From contig JAHKAM010000003.1 in assembly GCA_018826515.1 (NCBI GenBank), positions 1-64,000 on the forward strand: 64,000 nt of DNA, in the 5' to 3' direction. Numbering within the stretch: position 1 is the first letter of the stretch; the number at the start of each line of letters is the position of its first letter. This DNA is from Alphaproteobacteria bacterium (GTDB lineage Bacteria; Pseudomonadota; Alphaproteobacteria; Caulobacterales; Caulobacteraceae). The notes under the pieces are model-generated. The model searched no databases. It was not told where the DNA came from and saw only the letters and a list, made by a program, of their open reading frames with translations. A program made the translations under genes and the position numbers. Shown here one piece after another: positions 42,727 to 50,914 of the stretch.

Positions 42727-42906
42727 TCAGGTGCCGGCGGTGCCGCCCATGCCGGTGACGACATCGTTGAACTTGGTCTTGATGGTCGTGCCCAGGGCGG
42801 TCACGGCCGAGATGATGACGACGGCGATCAGGGCCGCGATCAGGCCGTACTCGATGGCCGTGGCGCCCGATTCATCGGACATGAACTTCGAAACGAACTT
42901 GGTCAT
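42727..42906 (-). CDS. pilA: Flp/PilA-type pilin 1, 59 aa
   Basis: The 59-residue product begins MTKFVSKFMSDESG and continues ATAIEYGLIAALIAVVIISA, the Flp pilin leader and hydrophobic core. Cleavage by CpaA is expected after the glycine (G/ATAIEY), with the conserved Glu5-Tyr6 pair of mature Flp subunits. The rest (VTALGTTIKTKFNDVV then a Gly-rich tail) is short. It is the major pilus subunit candidate together with its duplicate. It differs from pilin 2 only at residue 48 (Asp here, Ala there). Confidence 0.95.
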   Translation of the reverse strand: MTKFVSKFMSDESGATAIEYGLIAALIAVVIISAVTALGTTIKTKFNDVVTGMGGTAGT

Positions 42907-43096
42907 GGGATTTTCCTTTAGGACGGAGGGAAGCGAGCTATTGAAACGGGGGGGAGCCGGTAGCCCGCCTGTCCCCCAAACGCAGGACCGTTTTCGCCCA
43001 TATCGGTTAAAGTGACGTGGTCGGGCGTGGTTACTTGGCGATTTACTCTAAAAAGTTTTCATGTCGCGGCGCAGCCAGATGCTGACCCTGTCAGAG

Positions 43097-43126
43097 AAAA
43101 GGGCCGGAGCGTTTCCGCTCCGGCCC
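43097..43126 (-). terminator. Terminator downstream of pilin gene 2
   Basis: On the minus strand GGGGCCGGAGCG-GAAA-CGCTCCGGCCC is a stem of at least 11 bp followed by TTTT (complement of AAAA 43097-43100). It lies between the two pilin genes, so each pilin is made on a short separate mRNA unless read-through occurs. Confidence 0.9.
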
Positions 43127-43154
43127 CTTCCGGTTTCAGGACTGTCGTCGGCGA

Positions 43155-43334
43155 TCAGGTGCCGGCGGTGCCGCCCATGCCGGTCACGACGGCGTTGAAC
43201 TTGGTCTTGATGGTCGTGCCCAGGGCGGTCACGGCCGAGATGATGACGACGGCGATCAGGGCCGCGATCAGGCCGTACTCGATGGCCGTGGCGCCCGACT
43301 CGTCGGACATGAACTTCGAAACAAACTTGGTCAT
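43155..43334 (-). CDS. pilA: Flp/PilA-type pilin 2, 59 aa
   Basis: Paralogue of pilin 1: same length, same sequence apart from Ala instead of Asp at residue 48. The nucleotide sequences differ at only a handful of positions across 180 bp, and identity continues into the 3' untranslated region and terminator but not upstream of the start codon. So the copies share coding part and terminator but have separate promoters. Upstream in-frame codons would extend it to 92 aa, but the leader MTKFVSKF at 43334 is the correct Flp start. Confidence 0.95.
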   Translation of the reverse strand: MTKFVSKFMSDESGATAIEYGLIAALIAVVIISAVTALGTTIKTKFNAVVTGMGGTAGT

Positions 43335-43439
43335 GACTGAAATCCTTCTGTGTTTAAGCGAGCGATCGTTGACACCTGCAGGGCCACCGGCTTGTGCCCG
43401 CTTGACCCCTTCTTGCACGGTCATCCTGCCCACTGTGGA

Positions 43440-43454
43440 TTAAGGGCGAGTAAA
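43440..43454. promoter_or_regulatory. Possible CtrA box upstream of pilin 2
   Basis: TTAA (43440-43443), seven bases, then TAAA (43451-43454): one mismatch from the CtrA pattern TTAA-N7-TTAA. It lies about 105 bp upstream of pilin 2 on the minus strand and 150 bp from the divergent pilus gene at 43603. pilA is a direct CtrA target in Caulobacter. No equally good site is seen upstream of pilin 1, where only a single TTAA (43007-43010) occurs. Confidence 0.35.
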
Positions 43455-43602
43455 ACAGCGATACTTCGCGCCGATTTCTTTTGTTGACATTGCGTTTACT
43501 ATGATTTCGCCCGCGGTTGCATGATTTCAGACTTTGTTGAGGTTTGCGGAGCACTGTCTGCCGACGCTCACGCGCGCGCCCCGTTCACTGGAAGTCGACG
43601 CC

Positions 43603-44016
43603 ATGCCACGACCTGTCTCCACCGTTCGCCTCTTCGTGGCCCTGGTCTCGACGGCCCTGCTGTCCGCGCCGGCGATTGGTATGGCCCAGTCCGCCAGCCT
43701 GAATGTCGAGATCGATCAGGCCCAGCGCGTCCAGCTGCGCGGCCCCGCCGGTTCGGTGATTGTCGGCAACCCCGCCATCGCCGATGTGACAGTGGTGGAC
43801 GCCAACACCCTCTACATCACGGGCAAGGGCTACGGCGTCACCGAGATCGTAGCCGTCGACGCCATCGGCCGCACCGTGTTCCAGAGCCAGATCATCGTCA
43901 GCGAAGGCGCCGGCTCCGGCCGGGTTCGCATCTGGCGCGGCGGCCAGGCCACGGAAATGGCCTGCGGGTCTTCGTGCTCGCCGTCGATCCGCGCCAGCGA
44001 AGCGCCGACGCCGTAA
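43603..44016 (+). CDS. Pilus assembly N-terminal domain protein (CpaC-N-like), exported
   Basis: ATG 43603 gives a 137-aa protein with signal peptide (RLFVALVSTALLSAPAIGMAQ). The mature part LNVEIDQAQRVQLRGPAGSVIVGNPAIADVTVV is the T2SS/T3SS pilus-formation N-terminal domain also found at the start of CpaC, here as a stand-alone protein. The C-terminal tail has two cysteines (MACGSSCSPS). It opens the plus-strand operon followed by two TadE-like genes, divergent from the pilins. Probably a periplasmic factor for pilus biogenesis, perhaps contacting the secretin. Confidence 0.88.
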   Translation: MPRPVSTVRLFVALVSTALLSAPAIGMAQSASLNVEIDQAQRVQLRGPAGSVIVGNPAIADVTVVDANTLYITGKGYGVTEIVAVDAIGRTVFQSQIIVSEGAGSGRVRIWRGGQATEMACGSSCSPSIRASEAPTP

Positions 44017-44026
44017 GGATCGGCGT

Positions 44027-44578
44027 GTGAGCAAGCGCGTCCCCCTTCGCTCACGGAAGCGGCCCCGCGGCTTCGTCCGCAGCCTGCTGCGCGCATCGGA
44101 CGGCTCGGCGGCGGTCGAGTTCGGCATGGTCGCCCTGCCCTTCATCCTGATGATGTTCGCCATCCTCGAGCTGGGTCTCGTCTTCGTGACCGATTCCGTT
44201 CTGGAGAACGCCACGATCGAGACGGGGCGGCTGGTGCGCACCGGTCAGGCCAGCGCCCAGTCCATGGATGCCGCCACGTTCAAGACGTCGCTGTGCGGGC
44301 GCATGAGCATCTTCGCGTCCGATTGCGCGACCCGCGCGACGGTCGATGTGCGCGTCATTCCCCAGTTCGCCACCACCCCGCCGGATCCCATGGCCGGCGG
44401 CACGTTCAACAACGGGGTCCTGACCTACGACAACGGCGACCCGGGCGACCTGGTCCTGGTCCGCGTCTGGTACCGGCAGCCGCTGCTGACGACCTTCCTC
44501 GCCCAGGGCCTGTCCCGCATGAATGACGGCGCCGCCATGCTGACCGCGACCACGGCCTTCCGGAACGAACCGGCATGA
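44027..44578 (+). CDS. TadE-family pseudopilin 1
   Basis: A 183-aa protein starting GTG at 44027. A basic N-terminus is followed by the TadE-like prepilin segment SDGSAAVEFGMVALPFILMM and FAILELGLVF. TadE/TadF proteins are processed by CpaA and are needed for Flp pilus assembly as minor or pseudopilins. The rest is a soluble periplasmic domain with two cysteines (LCGRM, SDCATRA). The next gene starts inside its stop (44575-44578), so translation is coupled. Confidence 0.9.
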   Translation: MSKRVPLRSRKRPRGFVRSLLRASDGSAAVEFGMVALPFILMMFAILELGLVFVTDSVLENATIETGRLVRTGQASAQSMDAATFKTSLCGRMSIFASDCATRATVDVRVIPQFATTPPDPMAGGTFNNGVLTYDNGDPGDLVLVRVWYRQPLLTTFLAQGLSRMNDGAAMLTATTAFRNEPA

Positions 44579-45111
44579 TGCGGTTCCGGCGCCTTTCCCG
44601 GCTGGCGGGCGACGAGCGCGGCGTCTCCGCGGTCGAATTCGCCATGCTGGCGCCGGTGCTGATCGCCTTCTATTTCGGCATGGCCGAGTTCTGCCAGGGC
44701 TTCATGGCCCAGAAGCGGATGGGCCACGTCTCGGCCATGGTCGCCGATCTGGTGGCCCAGGAAGAGACCATCGCGACCAGCGCCCTCGACGACATCTTCG
44801 ATATCGGCGGCCTGATCATGAAGCCGTTTCCCACCGCGCCGCTGCAGCAGCGGGTCAGCAGCGTGACCCGGACCTCAGGAACGGCCCGGGTGGACTGGAG
44901 TCGGGGCGAGGGCATGGCCCCCCGGGCGGTCAACTCCACCATCACCCTGCCGACGGGCCTGATCGCCGATGGCGAAAGCGTCATCGTGTCGGAAGCGACC
45001 TATGACTATGACTCGCCGGTCGACTATTTCATGCCGGGTATCACGCGGTTCTCGCACATCTACTACCTGCGGCCGCGGACGGTCGAAAAGACGCTCTGCA
45101 GCAACTGCTAG
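44575..45111 (+). CDS. TadE-family pseudopilin 2
   Basis: A 178-aa protein with the prepilin-like segment DERGVSAVEFAMLAPVLIAF and YFGMAEF. The C-terminal domain resembles the previous gene only in layout, ending TLCSNC. It may correspond to TadF, the second pseudopilin of Tad loci. It overlaps the previous gene by ATGA and ends 4 bases inside the convergent pabB. Confidence 0.9.
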   Translation: MMRFRRLSRLAGDERGVSAVEFAMLAPVLIAFYFGMAEFCQGFMAQKRMGHVSAMVADLVAQEETIATSALDDIFDIGGLIMKPFPTAPLQQRVSSVTRTSGTARVDWSRGEGMAPRAVNSTITLPTGLIADGESVIVSEATYDYDSPVDYFMPGITRFSHIYYLRPRTVEKTLCSNC

Positions 45112-46412
45112 CGGCCGATCAGCGCCTCGCGCAGCGCCCGGATCTTGGCGTCCGTCTCCGCCAGTTCCGCCGCCGGATCGCTGTCCGCCACGATGCCGGC
45201 GCCGGCCAGGGTGCGGAAGCGCCACTGGCCCCCGACGCGCTCGAACGACGCCGTCCGGATCAGCACCGAGGCCGTCAGCCGCCCGTCGTCCTCGATCTGG
45301 AACAGACTGCCACACCACGCGCCGCGCGGCGGCTCGTGCCCGGCGATGACCTTCATGGCCTGGTGCTTGGGCGCGCCGGTGATGGAGCCGGGCGGGAAGG
45401 TCGCCTCCAGCAGGTCCGCCGCGCCGACGTTCGGACGCGCCAGGCCCGAGACCGTCGAGACCAGATGATGGACCGTCGGATGGGTTTCGACCTCGAACAG
45501 GGCGGTGACCGAAACGGAGCCCGGCGCGGCCACGCGCGACAGGTCGTTGCGCATCAGGTCGACGATCATCAGATTTTCCGCCCGGTCCTTGGCGCTGGCC
45601 CGCAGCTCGGCGGCGAGGGCGGCGTCCCGCGCCGGGTCGGCGTCGCGCGGCCGGGTGCCCTTGATCGGGCGGGTCTCGACGCGCCGGCTGTCCGGATCGA
45701 AGGTCAGGAACAGTTCGGGCGAGTTGGAGACGACGGCCCGGTCGCCCAGCCGCCAGAAGGCTCCGAAGGCCGCGGCGCGATCCGCCAGCCGCAGCATGAC
45801 GTCGAAAGGATCGACGCCCTCCAGCAACAGACCTGACCAGGCCCGGGCGATATTGGCCTGGAACAGTTCGCCGGCGGCGATCCGGTCGACGACATCGGCG
45901 ACGGCCGCGACATAGGCCTCGGGCGGCGTCTCGGCCGTGAACCCGGCCGCCGGGGTCGGAGGCGCGCCGGGGGCGACCGAGCCCGCCAGCCAGGCCTCGG
46001 CGCGGTCGGCGGCGGCGCGCGCCGCGTCCGGATCGTCGCCCCGGCCGATGACCCGCACCGCGCGATCCCGATGGTCGAAGGCGAGCATCGCCGGATAGCG
46101 CGCCAGCATCAGGTCGGGCCAGACCGCCTCCCGCGGCCCGGTCGCGGCCCGGGCTCCGGCGTCATAGGCCAGCAGGCCGACCACGCCCGTCGCGAAGCCC
46201 GGATCCCTGAGCAGGTCCAGCGCGCCGTCCGGCCCGGTCGGCCCGACATGGACGCGGTCCGGCCCGGCGGCGACGAACGACCAGCGGCCGAGGGCCCCGC
46301 CGTCCGACAGCAGGGCCAGGGGGCCTTCGAGATGCCGCAGCCCGGCGGCGACCGCCAGCGGATCGCGCCACGGCCGGTCGCGCGTCTCGACGGAACGCGC
46401 CGCCCCGGTCAC
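45108..46412 (-). CDS. pabB: Aminodeoxychorismate synthase component I
   Basis: A 434-aa chorismate-binding enzyme. The core motifs are LFQANIARAW, SPELFLTFDPDSRRVETRPIKGTRPRD in parts, ENLMIVDLMRNDLSRVA, THPTVHHLVSTVSG, and PPGSITGAPKHQAMKVI. The PIKGTRPR block is where PabB has the catalytic Lys (PIKGT), matching PabB rather than TrpE, which has PIAGT. It makes aminodeoxychorismate for folate. The pabA amidotransferase and pabC lyase are not adjacent. It overlaps the phosphatase gene by four bases upstream. Confidence 0.9.
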   Translation of the reverse strand: MTGAARSVETRDRPWRDPLAVAAGLRHLEGPLALLSDGGALGRWSFVAAGPDRVHVGPTGPDGALDLLRDPGFATGVVGLLAYDAGARAATGPREAVWPDLMLARYPAMLAFDHRDRAVRVIGRGDDPDAARAAADRAEAWLAGSVAPGAPPTPAAGFTAETPPEAYVAAVADVVDRIAAGELFQANIARAWSGLLLEGVDPFDVMLRLADRAAAFGAFWRLGDRAVVSNSPELFLTFDPDSRRVETRPIKGTRPRDADPARDAALAAELRASAKDRAENLMIVDLMRNDLSRVAAPGSVSVTALFEVETHPTVHHLVSTVSGLARPNVGAADLLEATFPPGSITGAPKHQAMKVIAGHEPPRGAWCGSLFQIEDDGRLTASVLIRTASFERVGGQWRFRTLAGAGIVADSDPAAELAETDAKIRALREALIGR

Positions 46413-47188
46413 GCCGTCAGCCGCGCGCCGATCCGGTCGCGCAGGGCGGCGTCGACGCCAAGCGCCTGCGCCAGATAGGCGTCGGTCGATCCGTGAAGCG
46501 CCGCGATCTCGGCCAGGGCGGTGTCCAGGTAGACGGGCTCGACCCCGAGAAAGGCGACCACGGCGTCGTGGGACGCAGCCCGGCCCGTCATGGCTTCCAG
46601 CTGGCGGGCGATGCCCGGCGCGCGCCGTTCCAGATCGACGGCGGTATTGGTGAGAAGATAGTCGGCGACCATGTCGTCGTGGTGCACGCCCAGCAGGTGA
46701 TGGGTCAGGGCGGCGAGCAGGCCGGTGCGGTCCTTGCCGGCCGCGCAGTGGATCAGCACCGGACCGTCCGTCTCGCCGAGGGCGCGGAAATAGCGCGCGA
46801 AGAGATCGAGGTGCGAGGGCTCGAACGCCAGCCGCCGGTAGGTGGAGGTCATGAACCGCCGGCCCGAGTCGGGGGTCAGGTCCGCGGTTCGCAGGAAGGT
46901 GATGTGCGGCGCCTCGCCGCCGTCGTCGTGGGCGCTTTCGATCACCGCGCCGGCGAACCCGGGCGGTCGTTTCGAGGGTTGGTCCCGGCGTTCGGACGGC
47001 CGGCGCAGATCGACCACGGTCGCCAGACCCAGGGCGGCCAGCCGGTCCAGATCCGCCTCGCTGACCCTCGCCTGATGCCCGGACCGGAACAGCCGGCCGG
47101 GAGCGATATGTCTTCCCGCGGCCGTGGCGTAGTCGCCGTAGTCGCGGAAATTGTCGAGGGCGTCGAAACGGTGGATGCGGCCGGTCAT
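46409..47188 (-). CDS. Tyrosine-protein phosphatase
   Basis: A 259-aa protein of the bacterial Tyr/dual-specificity phosphatase (PF13350-like) family. The start FDALDNFRDYGDYATAAGRHI is the family N-terminus (NFRDLGG-like), and the P-loop is VLIHCAAGKDRTGLLAAL (CX5R). Members dephosphorylate phosphotyrosine and sometimes phosphoinositides. It lies in one operon with pabB (ATGA overlap), a link without obvious metabolic sense. Confidence 0.88.
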   Translation of the reverse strand: MTGRIHRFDALDNFRDYGDYATAAGRHIAPGRLFRSGHQARVSEADLDRLAALGLATVVDLRRPSERRDQPSKRPPGFAGAVIESAHDDGGEAPHITFLRTADLTPDSGRRFMTSTYRRLAFEPSHLDLFARYFRALGETDGPVLIHCAAGKDRTGLLAALTHHLLGVHHDDMVADYLLTNTAVDLERRAPGIARQLEAMTGRAASHDAVVAFLGVEPVYLDTALAEIAALHGSTDAYLAQALGVDAALRDRIGARLTA

Positions 47189-47234
47189 GACGCCTGTCTA
47201 GACGACCCTTCCGATGCGAACCACCGTCCCGCTG

Positions 47235-47537
47235 TCACGCCTTTCCGACGAGGCCGTGCATGGCGTCGAGATAGGCGACGAAGGCCTTGCGGCCGGCCGG
47301 GGTCATGGCCGCCTCGGTCAGGGGTTTGCGACCCTCGAACCGTTTGGTCACGGCCACGAAGCCGGCCTCCTCCAGCTTGCGCAGGTGCACCGACAGATTG
47401 CCGTCCGTGGCCTGCAGCCGCGCCTTCAGGGTGTTGAAATCGGCGCTTTCGACGCCGGACAACACGGCCATGATCCCCAGTCGCACCCGGCCATGAATGA
47501 CCTCGTCGATACGGTTGATGTCGAACTCGTCGGTCAT
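47235..47537 (-). CDS. Winged-helix regulator (HTH_34 type), 100 aa
   Basis: A small MarR/ArsR-like DNA-binding protein. The sequence HGRVRLGIMAVLSGVESADFNTLKARLQATDGNLSVHLRKLEEAGFVAV (quoted here in shorter parts: HGRVRLGIMAVLSG, FNTLKARLQATDGNLSVHLR, KLEEAGFVAV) is the HTH_34 winged helix. No effector domain exists. It follows the membrane-protein gene by 4 bp, an arrangement often seen for such regulators with a membrane partner of unknown function. Autoregulation of the pair is likely but not shown. Confidence 0.85.
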   Translation of the reverse strand: MTDEFDINRIDEVIHGRVRLGIMAVLSGVESADFNTLKARLQATDGNLSVHLRKLEEAGFVAVTKRFEGRKPLTEAAMTPAGRKAFVAYLDAMHGLVGKA

Positions 47538-47541
47538 GCGA

Positions 47542-48165
47542 TCAGGCCCGCGCCTGCCGCATCAGCAGCCAGCCCGGCAGGGCCATCAGCAGGAACAGGG
47601 CGGCGGCATAGGCGAGGTACTGCTCAGCCTGGTCGGCGAACAGGGCCAGCACCGGGGCGGCGGCGAAGCTGGACAGCGACAGCACCCAGAGGCTCCGCGA
47701 GCGCTGCATCTCCGCGTGGACGGCCCAACCAACACCGTAGAAAACCATGATGATCGACGGGATCAGGGCGAAGATGGCGTTCAGGGCCGCTTCGTCCGCC
47801 AGACGCCATCCCAGCACGGACATGGCGACGAACATGGCGAAAATGCCCCATCCCATGCCGCTCCAGGCGATCCCCGCCGCCCGGTTGGCCGTGGTGGACA
47901 CGCCGGCGCGGCGGAGACGGGGAATGGTGATCGCCAGAATGACCCAGTAGGCCAGCGTGGCCGCGACCCAGCCGATCCACACCTGGTCGGCGCCCAGCGG
48001 CACCAGATCGACGATGATGCCCCAGTGGAACAGGCTGGCGATTCCGTAGAGCAGGCCGCCGAACATCAGCAGCGAATTGCCGCGCATTGGCGCCTGGGCG
48101 CCCTCCTCGGCCAGACGACGCATCCAGGCGATGTCGGCGGCGGGATCTTCTGTGTTCTCGGTCAT
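47542..48165 (-). CDS. Membrane protein paired with the winged-helix regulator
   Basis: A 207-aa protein with about six hydrophobic segments in the order 45-65, 75-95, 115-135, 140-160, 170-190 and a short last one, all after a soluble acidic N-terminus (MTENTEDPAADIAWMRRLAE). ATG 48165 has GGAG 7 bases upstream; an upstream in-frame ATG lacks an RBS. I do not recognise a characterised family. Co-transcribed with the downstream regulator. Confidence 0.8.
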   Translation of the reverse strand: MTENTEDPAADIAWMRRLAEEGAQAPMRGNSLLMFGGLLYGIASLFHWGIIVDLVPLGADQVWIGWVAATLAYWVILAITIPRLRRAGVSTTANRAAGIAWSGMGWGIFAMFVAMSVLGWRLADEAALNAIFALIPSIIMVFYGVGWAVHAEMQRSRSLWVLSLSSFAAAPVLALFADQAEQYLAYAAALFLLMALPGWLLMRQARA

Positions 48166-48749
48166 GAGGCATCTCCATAGGCAGAACATCTCCATGCCAC
48201 GAGCACTTTGCTTTGTAAAGTACTTGGTTTGCCGTGATCGACGAAGGAGAGGCACGGCGGAGCGCCCGGGCCTTCGCCCGGATGAGCAGACAGAAATACC
48301 GTTTCGGCGAAAGACGAACGCTCCGCGCGGCTGGTTTTCCGGAAGCTTGCGAGAGGCGACCCTGTTCGGGCCTGGCCGCAGCGCCTCCGGCGGGCAGGTC
48401 GGGCCACGATCCCGATCCCTGGAACGACCCGGGTATCCGACCCGAGCCCTCCGTCCGGACGGGCGACCCTGTAAAGCCCCCGCTCCGGTCCGGCCTCCCT
48501 GCCTGCGCAGCGAGATCCCGCTCCATCCGCTCCCGCCGCCGCTTCGGATCGCCGGCCGAGCGAGCCTCCCTGCGACGGGACAGGCCAATTATGGAGCGGA
48601 CCCCGGCCATGATGGCTGATGACGCTGCAATTTTCGGAAGGCGAGCGGAGTCAGGGAGTTGGTGGCGCGCGATATGCGGACAATCGGTGGAATGTCCGCA
48701 GTGGAGGCCGCCCCCTTGCCCGCCCCGCCGCGCCGGGAGACAAGTCCGC
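48166..48749. other. About 580 bp without a supported gene
   Basis: Long open frames cross this region on both strands, but their products are Arg/Pro-rich low-complexity sequences without recognisable features. The first 60 bases should hold the promoter of the minus-strand membrane protein/regulator pair; a partly palindromic TTTGTAAAGTACTTGG at 48212-48227 is a candidate operator. No tRNA, terminator or repeat array was found. Confidence 0.5.
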
Positions 48750-49511
48750 ATGTCCCCACGCCCGCCCATGAGTTTCCAGCGCATCGCCTATGAGGTCCGC
48801 GAGGTCTGCAACGGCGTGGAGATGTCCTCGATCGAGGCCGCCGTGGCGCGCACCGGTCTGGGAGGGGGCGCGACGGCGATCGACCTCGGCACGGGCAATG
48901 CGGCGGTGGCCCTGCGGCTGGCGCAGCGGTTCGGCCTCACGATCTCGGCGATCGAGCTGGACCCGGTCATGGCCGACCTGGCCCGGAGCCGGATCGAGGC
49001 GGCGGAGGCCGGAGACCGGGTGTCGCTGGTCGTCGCCCGCTCGTCCGAGGCGCTGGCGCGCATGGAACCCGTCGATCTGATTGTCGCGCTGGGGACCACC
49101 GACGTCAGCGGCGAGGGCCGGCCGACGCCAGAAGCCGGCTTCGTGGCCCTGCGCCGCAGCCTGAAGCCCGGCGGCTGGCTGTTGTGGGGCGATATCGTCT
49201 GGCGCGCCGAGCCGCCCGCCCCCCTGCGCCAGATCACCGAGGTCACCAACCTCTATACGGACGACGCCGGCTGGCGCGCGGCGGCCGTCGCCGCAGGATT
49301 CGAGGTCATTGACGGCCGCATCTCGCCGCCCGACGTCTATGAGGCCTATCCGCGGGACTCGATCGCGGCGGCGCGCGCCTGGGCCCGGGCCCATCCCGAG
49401 GCGCCGGAAACCGGATCGATCCTGTTCCACGCCGACCGGGTGCAGGCGATCACGGACTTCGGCCGCGACTACATCGATTTCGGCGTCTATCTGTTGCGCA
49501 ATCCGGCCTGA
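48750..49511 (+). CDS. Class I SAM-dependent methyltransferase
   Basis: A 253-aa methyltransferase. Motif I is AIDLGTGNAAVALRLAQRFG, the acidic end of strand 2 is SAIELDPVMADLARSRIE, and motif IV is VDLIVALGTTDVSGEG. LKPGGWLLWGDIVW is the post-I motif with a PGG turn. The layout resembles small-molecule or ubiquinone-type methyltransferases; substrate unknown. ATG 48750 has GGGAGA about 9 bases upstream; ATG 48768 is an alternative start six residues later. Confidence 0.85.
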   Translation: MSPRPPMSFQRIAYEVREVCNGVEMSSIEAAVARTGLGGGATAIDLGTGNAAVALRLAQRFGLTISAIELDPVMADLARSRIEAAEAGDRVSLVVARSSEALARMEPVDLIVALGTTDVSGEGRPTPEAGFVALRRSLKPGGWLLWGDIVWRAEPPAPLRQITEVTNLYTDDAGWRAAAVAAGFEVIDGRISPPDVYEAYPRDSIAAARAWARAHPEAPETGSILFHADRVQAITDFGRDYIDFGVYLLRNPA

Positions 49512-49517
49512 GCCTGC

Positions 49518-49898
49518 TCAGGCGGTGCGGATGATCCCGCCCGTCGCCGCGACCGGCCACGGCGTCAGCCGGGCCCCGGCGCAGGGGCCGCCGACGCAGG
49601 CGCCGGACAGCGGCTCGAACACCGCCCCGTGCCAGCCGCACAGGATCAACGATCCGTCGGGAACCAGATAGTGGTCCAGCTCGATCGCCAGCGGAAAACC
49701 CTGGTGCGGGCAGCGATCGACATAGCCGATGACCTGACCCGCCTTGCGCACCACGAAGCCGTGGAAAAACGCCTCGCCGATCTGCAGCACGAAGCCGCGC
49801 GAGCCGGGATCGGCGATGTCCGCCTCGGCGCACAGGGCCACGCCGGGCGGCGTGCTCCAGACGCGTTTGCGTTCGCTGGGTGGCGGAGTGTCGTTCAT
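49518..49898 (-). CDS. Rieske 2Fe-2S ferredoxin-type protein
   Basis: A 126-aa protein with the Rieske cluster ligands in CPHQGFPLAIELD and LILCGWHGAVFEP: Cys-X-His ... Cys-X2-His with a 21-23-residue gap as in dioxygenase ferredoxins and NirD-like proteins. No membrane anchor. No reductase or oxygenase subunit adjoins it, so its partner is unknown. Gene ends 6 bp after the methyltransferase on the opposite strand and lies 7 bp downstream of gpsA. Confidence 0.88.
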   Translation of the reverse strand: MNDTPPPSERKRVWSTPPGVALCAEADIADPGSRGFVLQIGEAFFHGFVVRKAGQVIGYVDRCPHQGFPLAIELDHYLVPDGSLILCGWHGAVFEPLSGACVGGPCAGARLTPWPVAATGGIIRTA

Positions 49899-49905
49899 GC
49901 CGTGG

Positions 49906-50904
49906 CTAGTGCCGCTCGGCCTTCAGCGGGCGGGACAGCAGATTGTCGATCACCGCCTCGACCGTGGTCTCGCCGCTCAGCAGGGCGGCGACGGCCAGGG
50001 AGATCGGCATGTCGACGCCCATCTTCGCCGCCAGCTCACGCACCGCCGGCGCGCTCTCATAGCCCTCGGCCACCGACCGTTTGCCCGCCAGTGCCTGCTC
50101 CACCGACTGCCCCTGCCCGAGCGCGAGACCCAGGCTCATGTTGCGCGACTGGGGACTGGAGCAGGTCAGGACCAGATCGCCGAGGCCGCACAGGCCCGCC
50201 ACCGTCTCGGCCTGACCGCCGAGGGCGACGCCCATGCGGGTCATCTCCGCGAAGCCGCGGGTGATCAGGGCGGCGTGGGCGCTGCGGCCCAGGCCACGTC
50301 CCTCGGCCATGCCGCAGGCGATGGCCAGAACATTCTTGATCGCTCCGCCGACCTCGGCCCCGATCAGGTCGGACGCCAGATAGGGCCGGAAGCCCGGCGC
50401 CGACAGGGTCCACATCAGCTCATCGCCGAGGGCCTCGTCGGCGCAGGCCAGGGTGACGGCGCTGGGCAGGCCACGCGCCACCTCGCCCGCGAAACTGGGC
50501 CCCGACAGAACCGCCGCCGGGGCGGCCGGCAGGGTCTCGGCCAGCACATCGGTCATCAGCTTCAGGGAGCCGCGCTCGATCCCCTTGGAGCAGAGGATGA
50601 TGGGCACGCCCGCGCGGTGATGGGGGGCGAAGGCGGTCAGGGTGGAGCGCATATGCTGGGCCGGCGGCACGGCCAGGATCAGGTCGCAGGCGCCGAGATC
50701 GGCCAGATCCGGCGTCACCGAGACATGGTCGTCGAGGACGATTCCCGGCAGGAAGGCCTCGTTCACGCGCCGGGCGCGGATGCTCTCGACCACCTCGGGC
50801 TCGCGCGCCTGCAACAGAACGTCGAGACCGGCCCAGCCGGCGACCTGGGCCAGGGCCGTGCCCCATGCGCCCGCGCCGATCACGCCTGCGGTCCTGAACT
50901 GCAT
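49906..50904 (-). CDS. gpsA: Glycerol-3-phosphate dehydrogenase [NAD(P)+]
   Basis: A 332-aa enzyme with the Rossmann motif [11 protein letters not shown] at the N-terminus, [51 protein letters not shown] (catalytic Lys), the [17 protein letters not shown] block and [13 protein letters not shown]. It reduces dihydroxyacetone phosphate for phospholipid synthesis. ATG 50904 is chosen; upstream in-frame codons belong to the tsaD tail. It follows tsaD by 10 bp. Confidence 0.96.
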   Translation of the reverse strand: MQFRTAGVIGAGAWGTALAQVAGWAGLDVLLQAREPEVVESIRARRVNEAFLPGIVLDDHVSVTPDLADLGACDLILAVPPAQHMRSTLTAFAPHHRAGVPIILCSKGIERGSLKLMTDVLAETLPAAPAAVLSGPSFAGEVARGLPSAVTLACADEALGDELMWTLSAPGFRPYLASDLIGAEVGGAIKNVLAIACGMAEGRGLGRSAHAALITRGFAEMTRMGVALGGQAETVAGLCGLGDLVLTCSSPQSRNMSLGLALGQGQSVEQALAGKRSVAEGYESAPAVRELAAKMGVDMPISLAVAALLSGETTVEAVIDNLLSRPLKAERH

Positions 50905-50914
50905 GGTCACTCCC

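Noticed and set aside
42727-43334. The twin pilin genes as an assembly duplication
   Set aside because: They differ at several silent sites, at one amino acid and completely in their upstream regions, so both copies are real unless reads show otherwise.
43484-43505. TTGACA and TATGAT as a sigma-70 promoter for the 43603 gene
   Set aside because: The two boxes are only 10 bases apart, too short for a standard -35/-10 pair.
48234-48749. A longer N-terminus for the methyltransferase, starting at 48234
   Set aside because: The extension is Arg/Pro-rich with no similarity to methyltransferases; ATG 48750 has an RBS and fits the domain.
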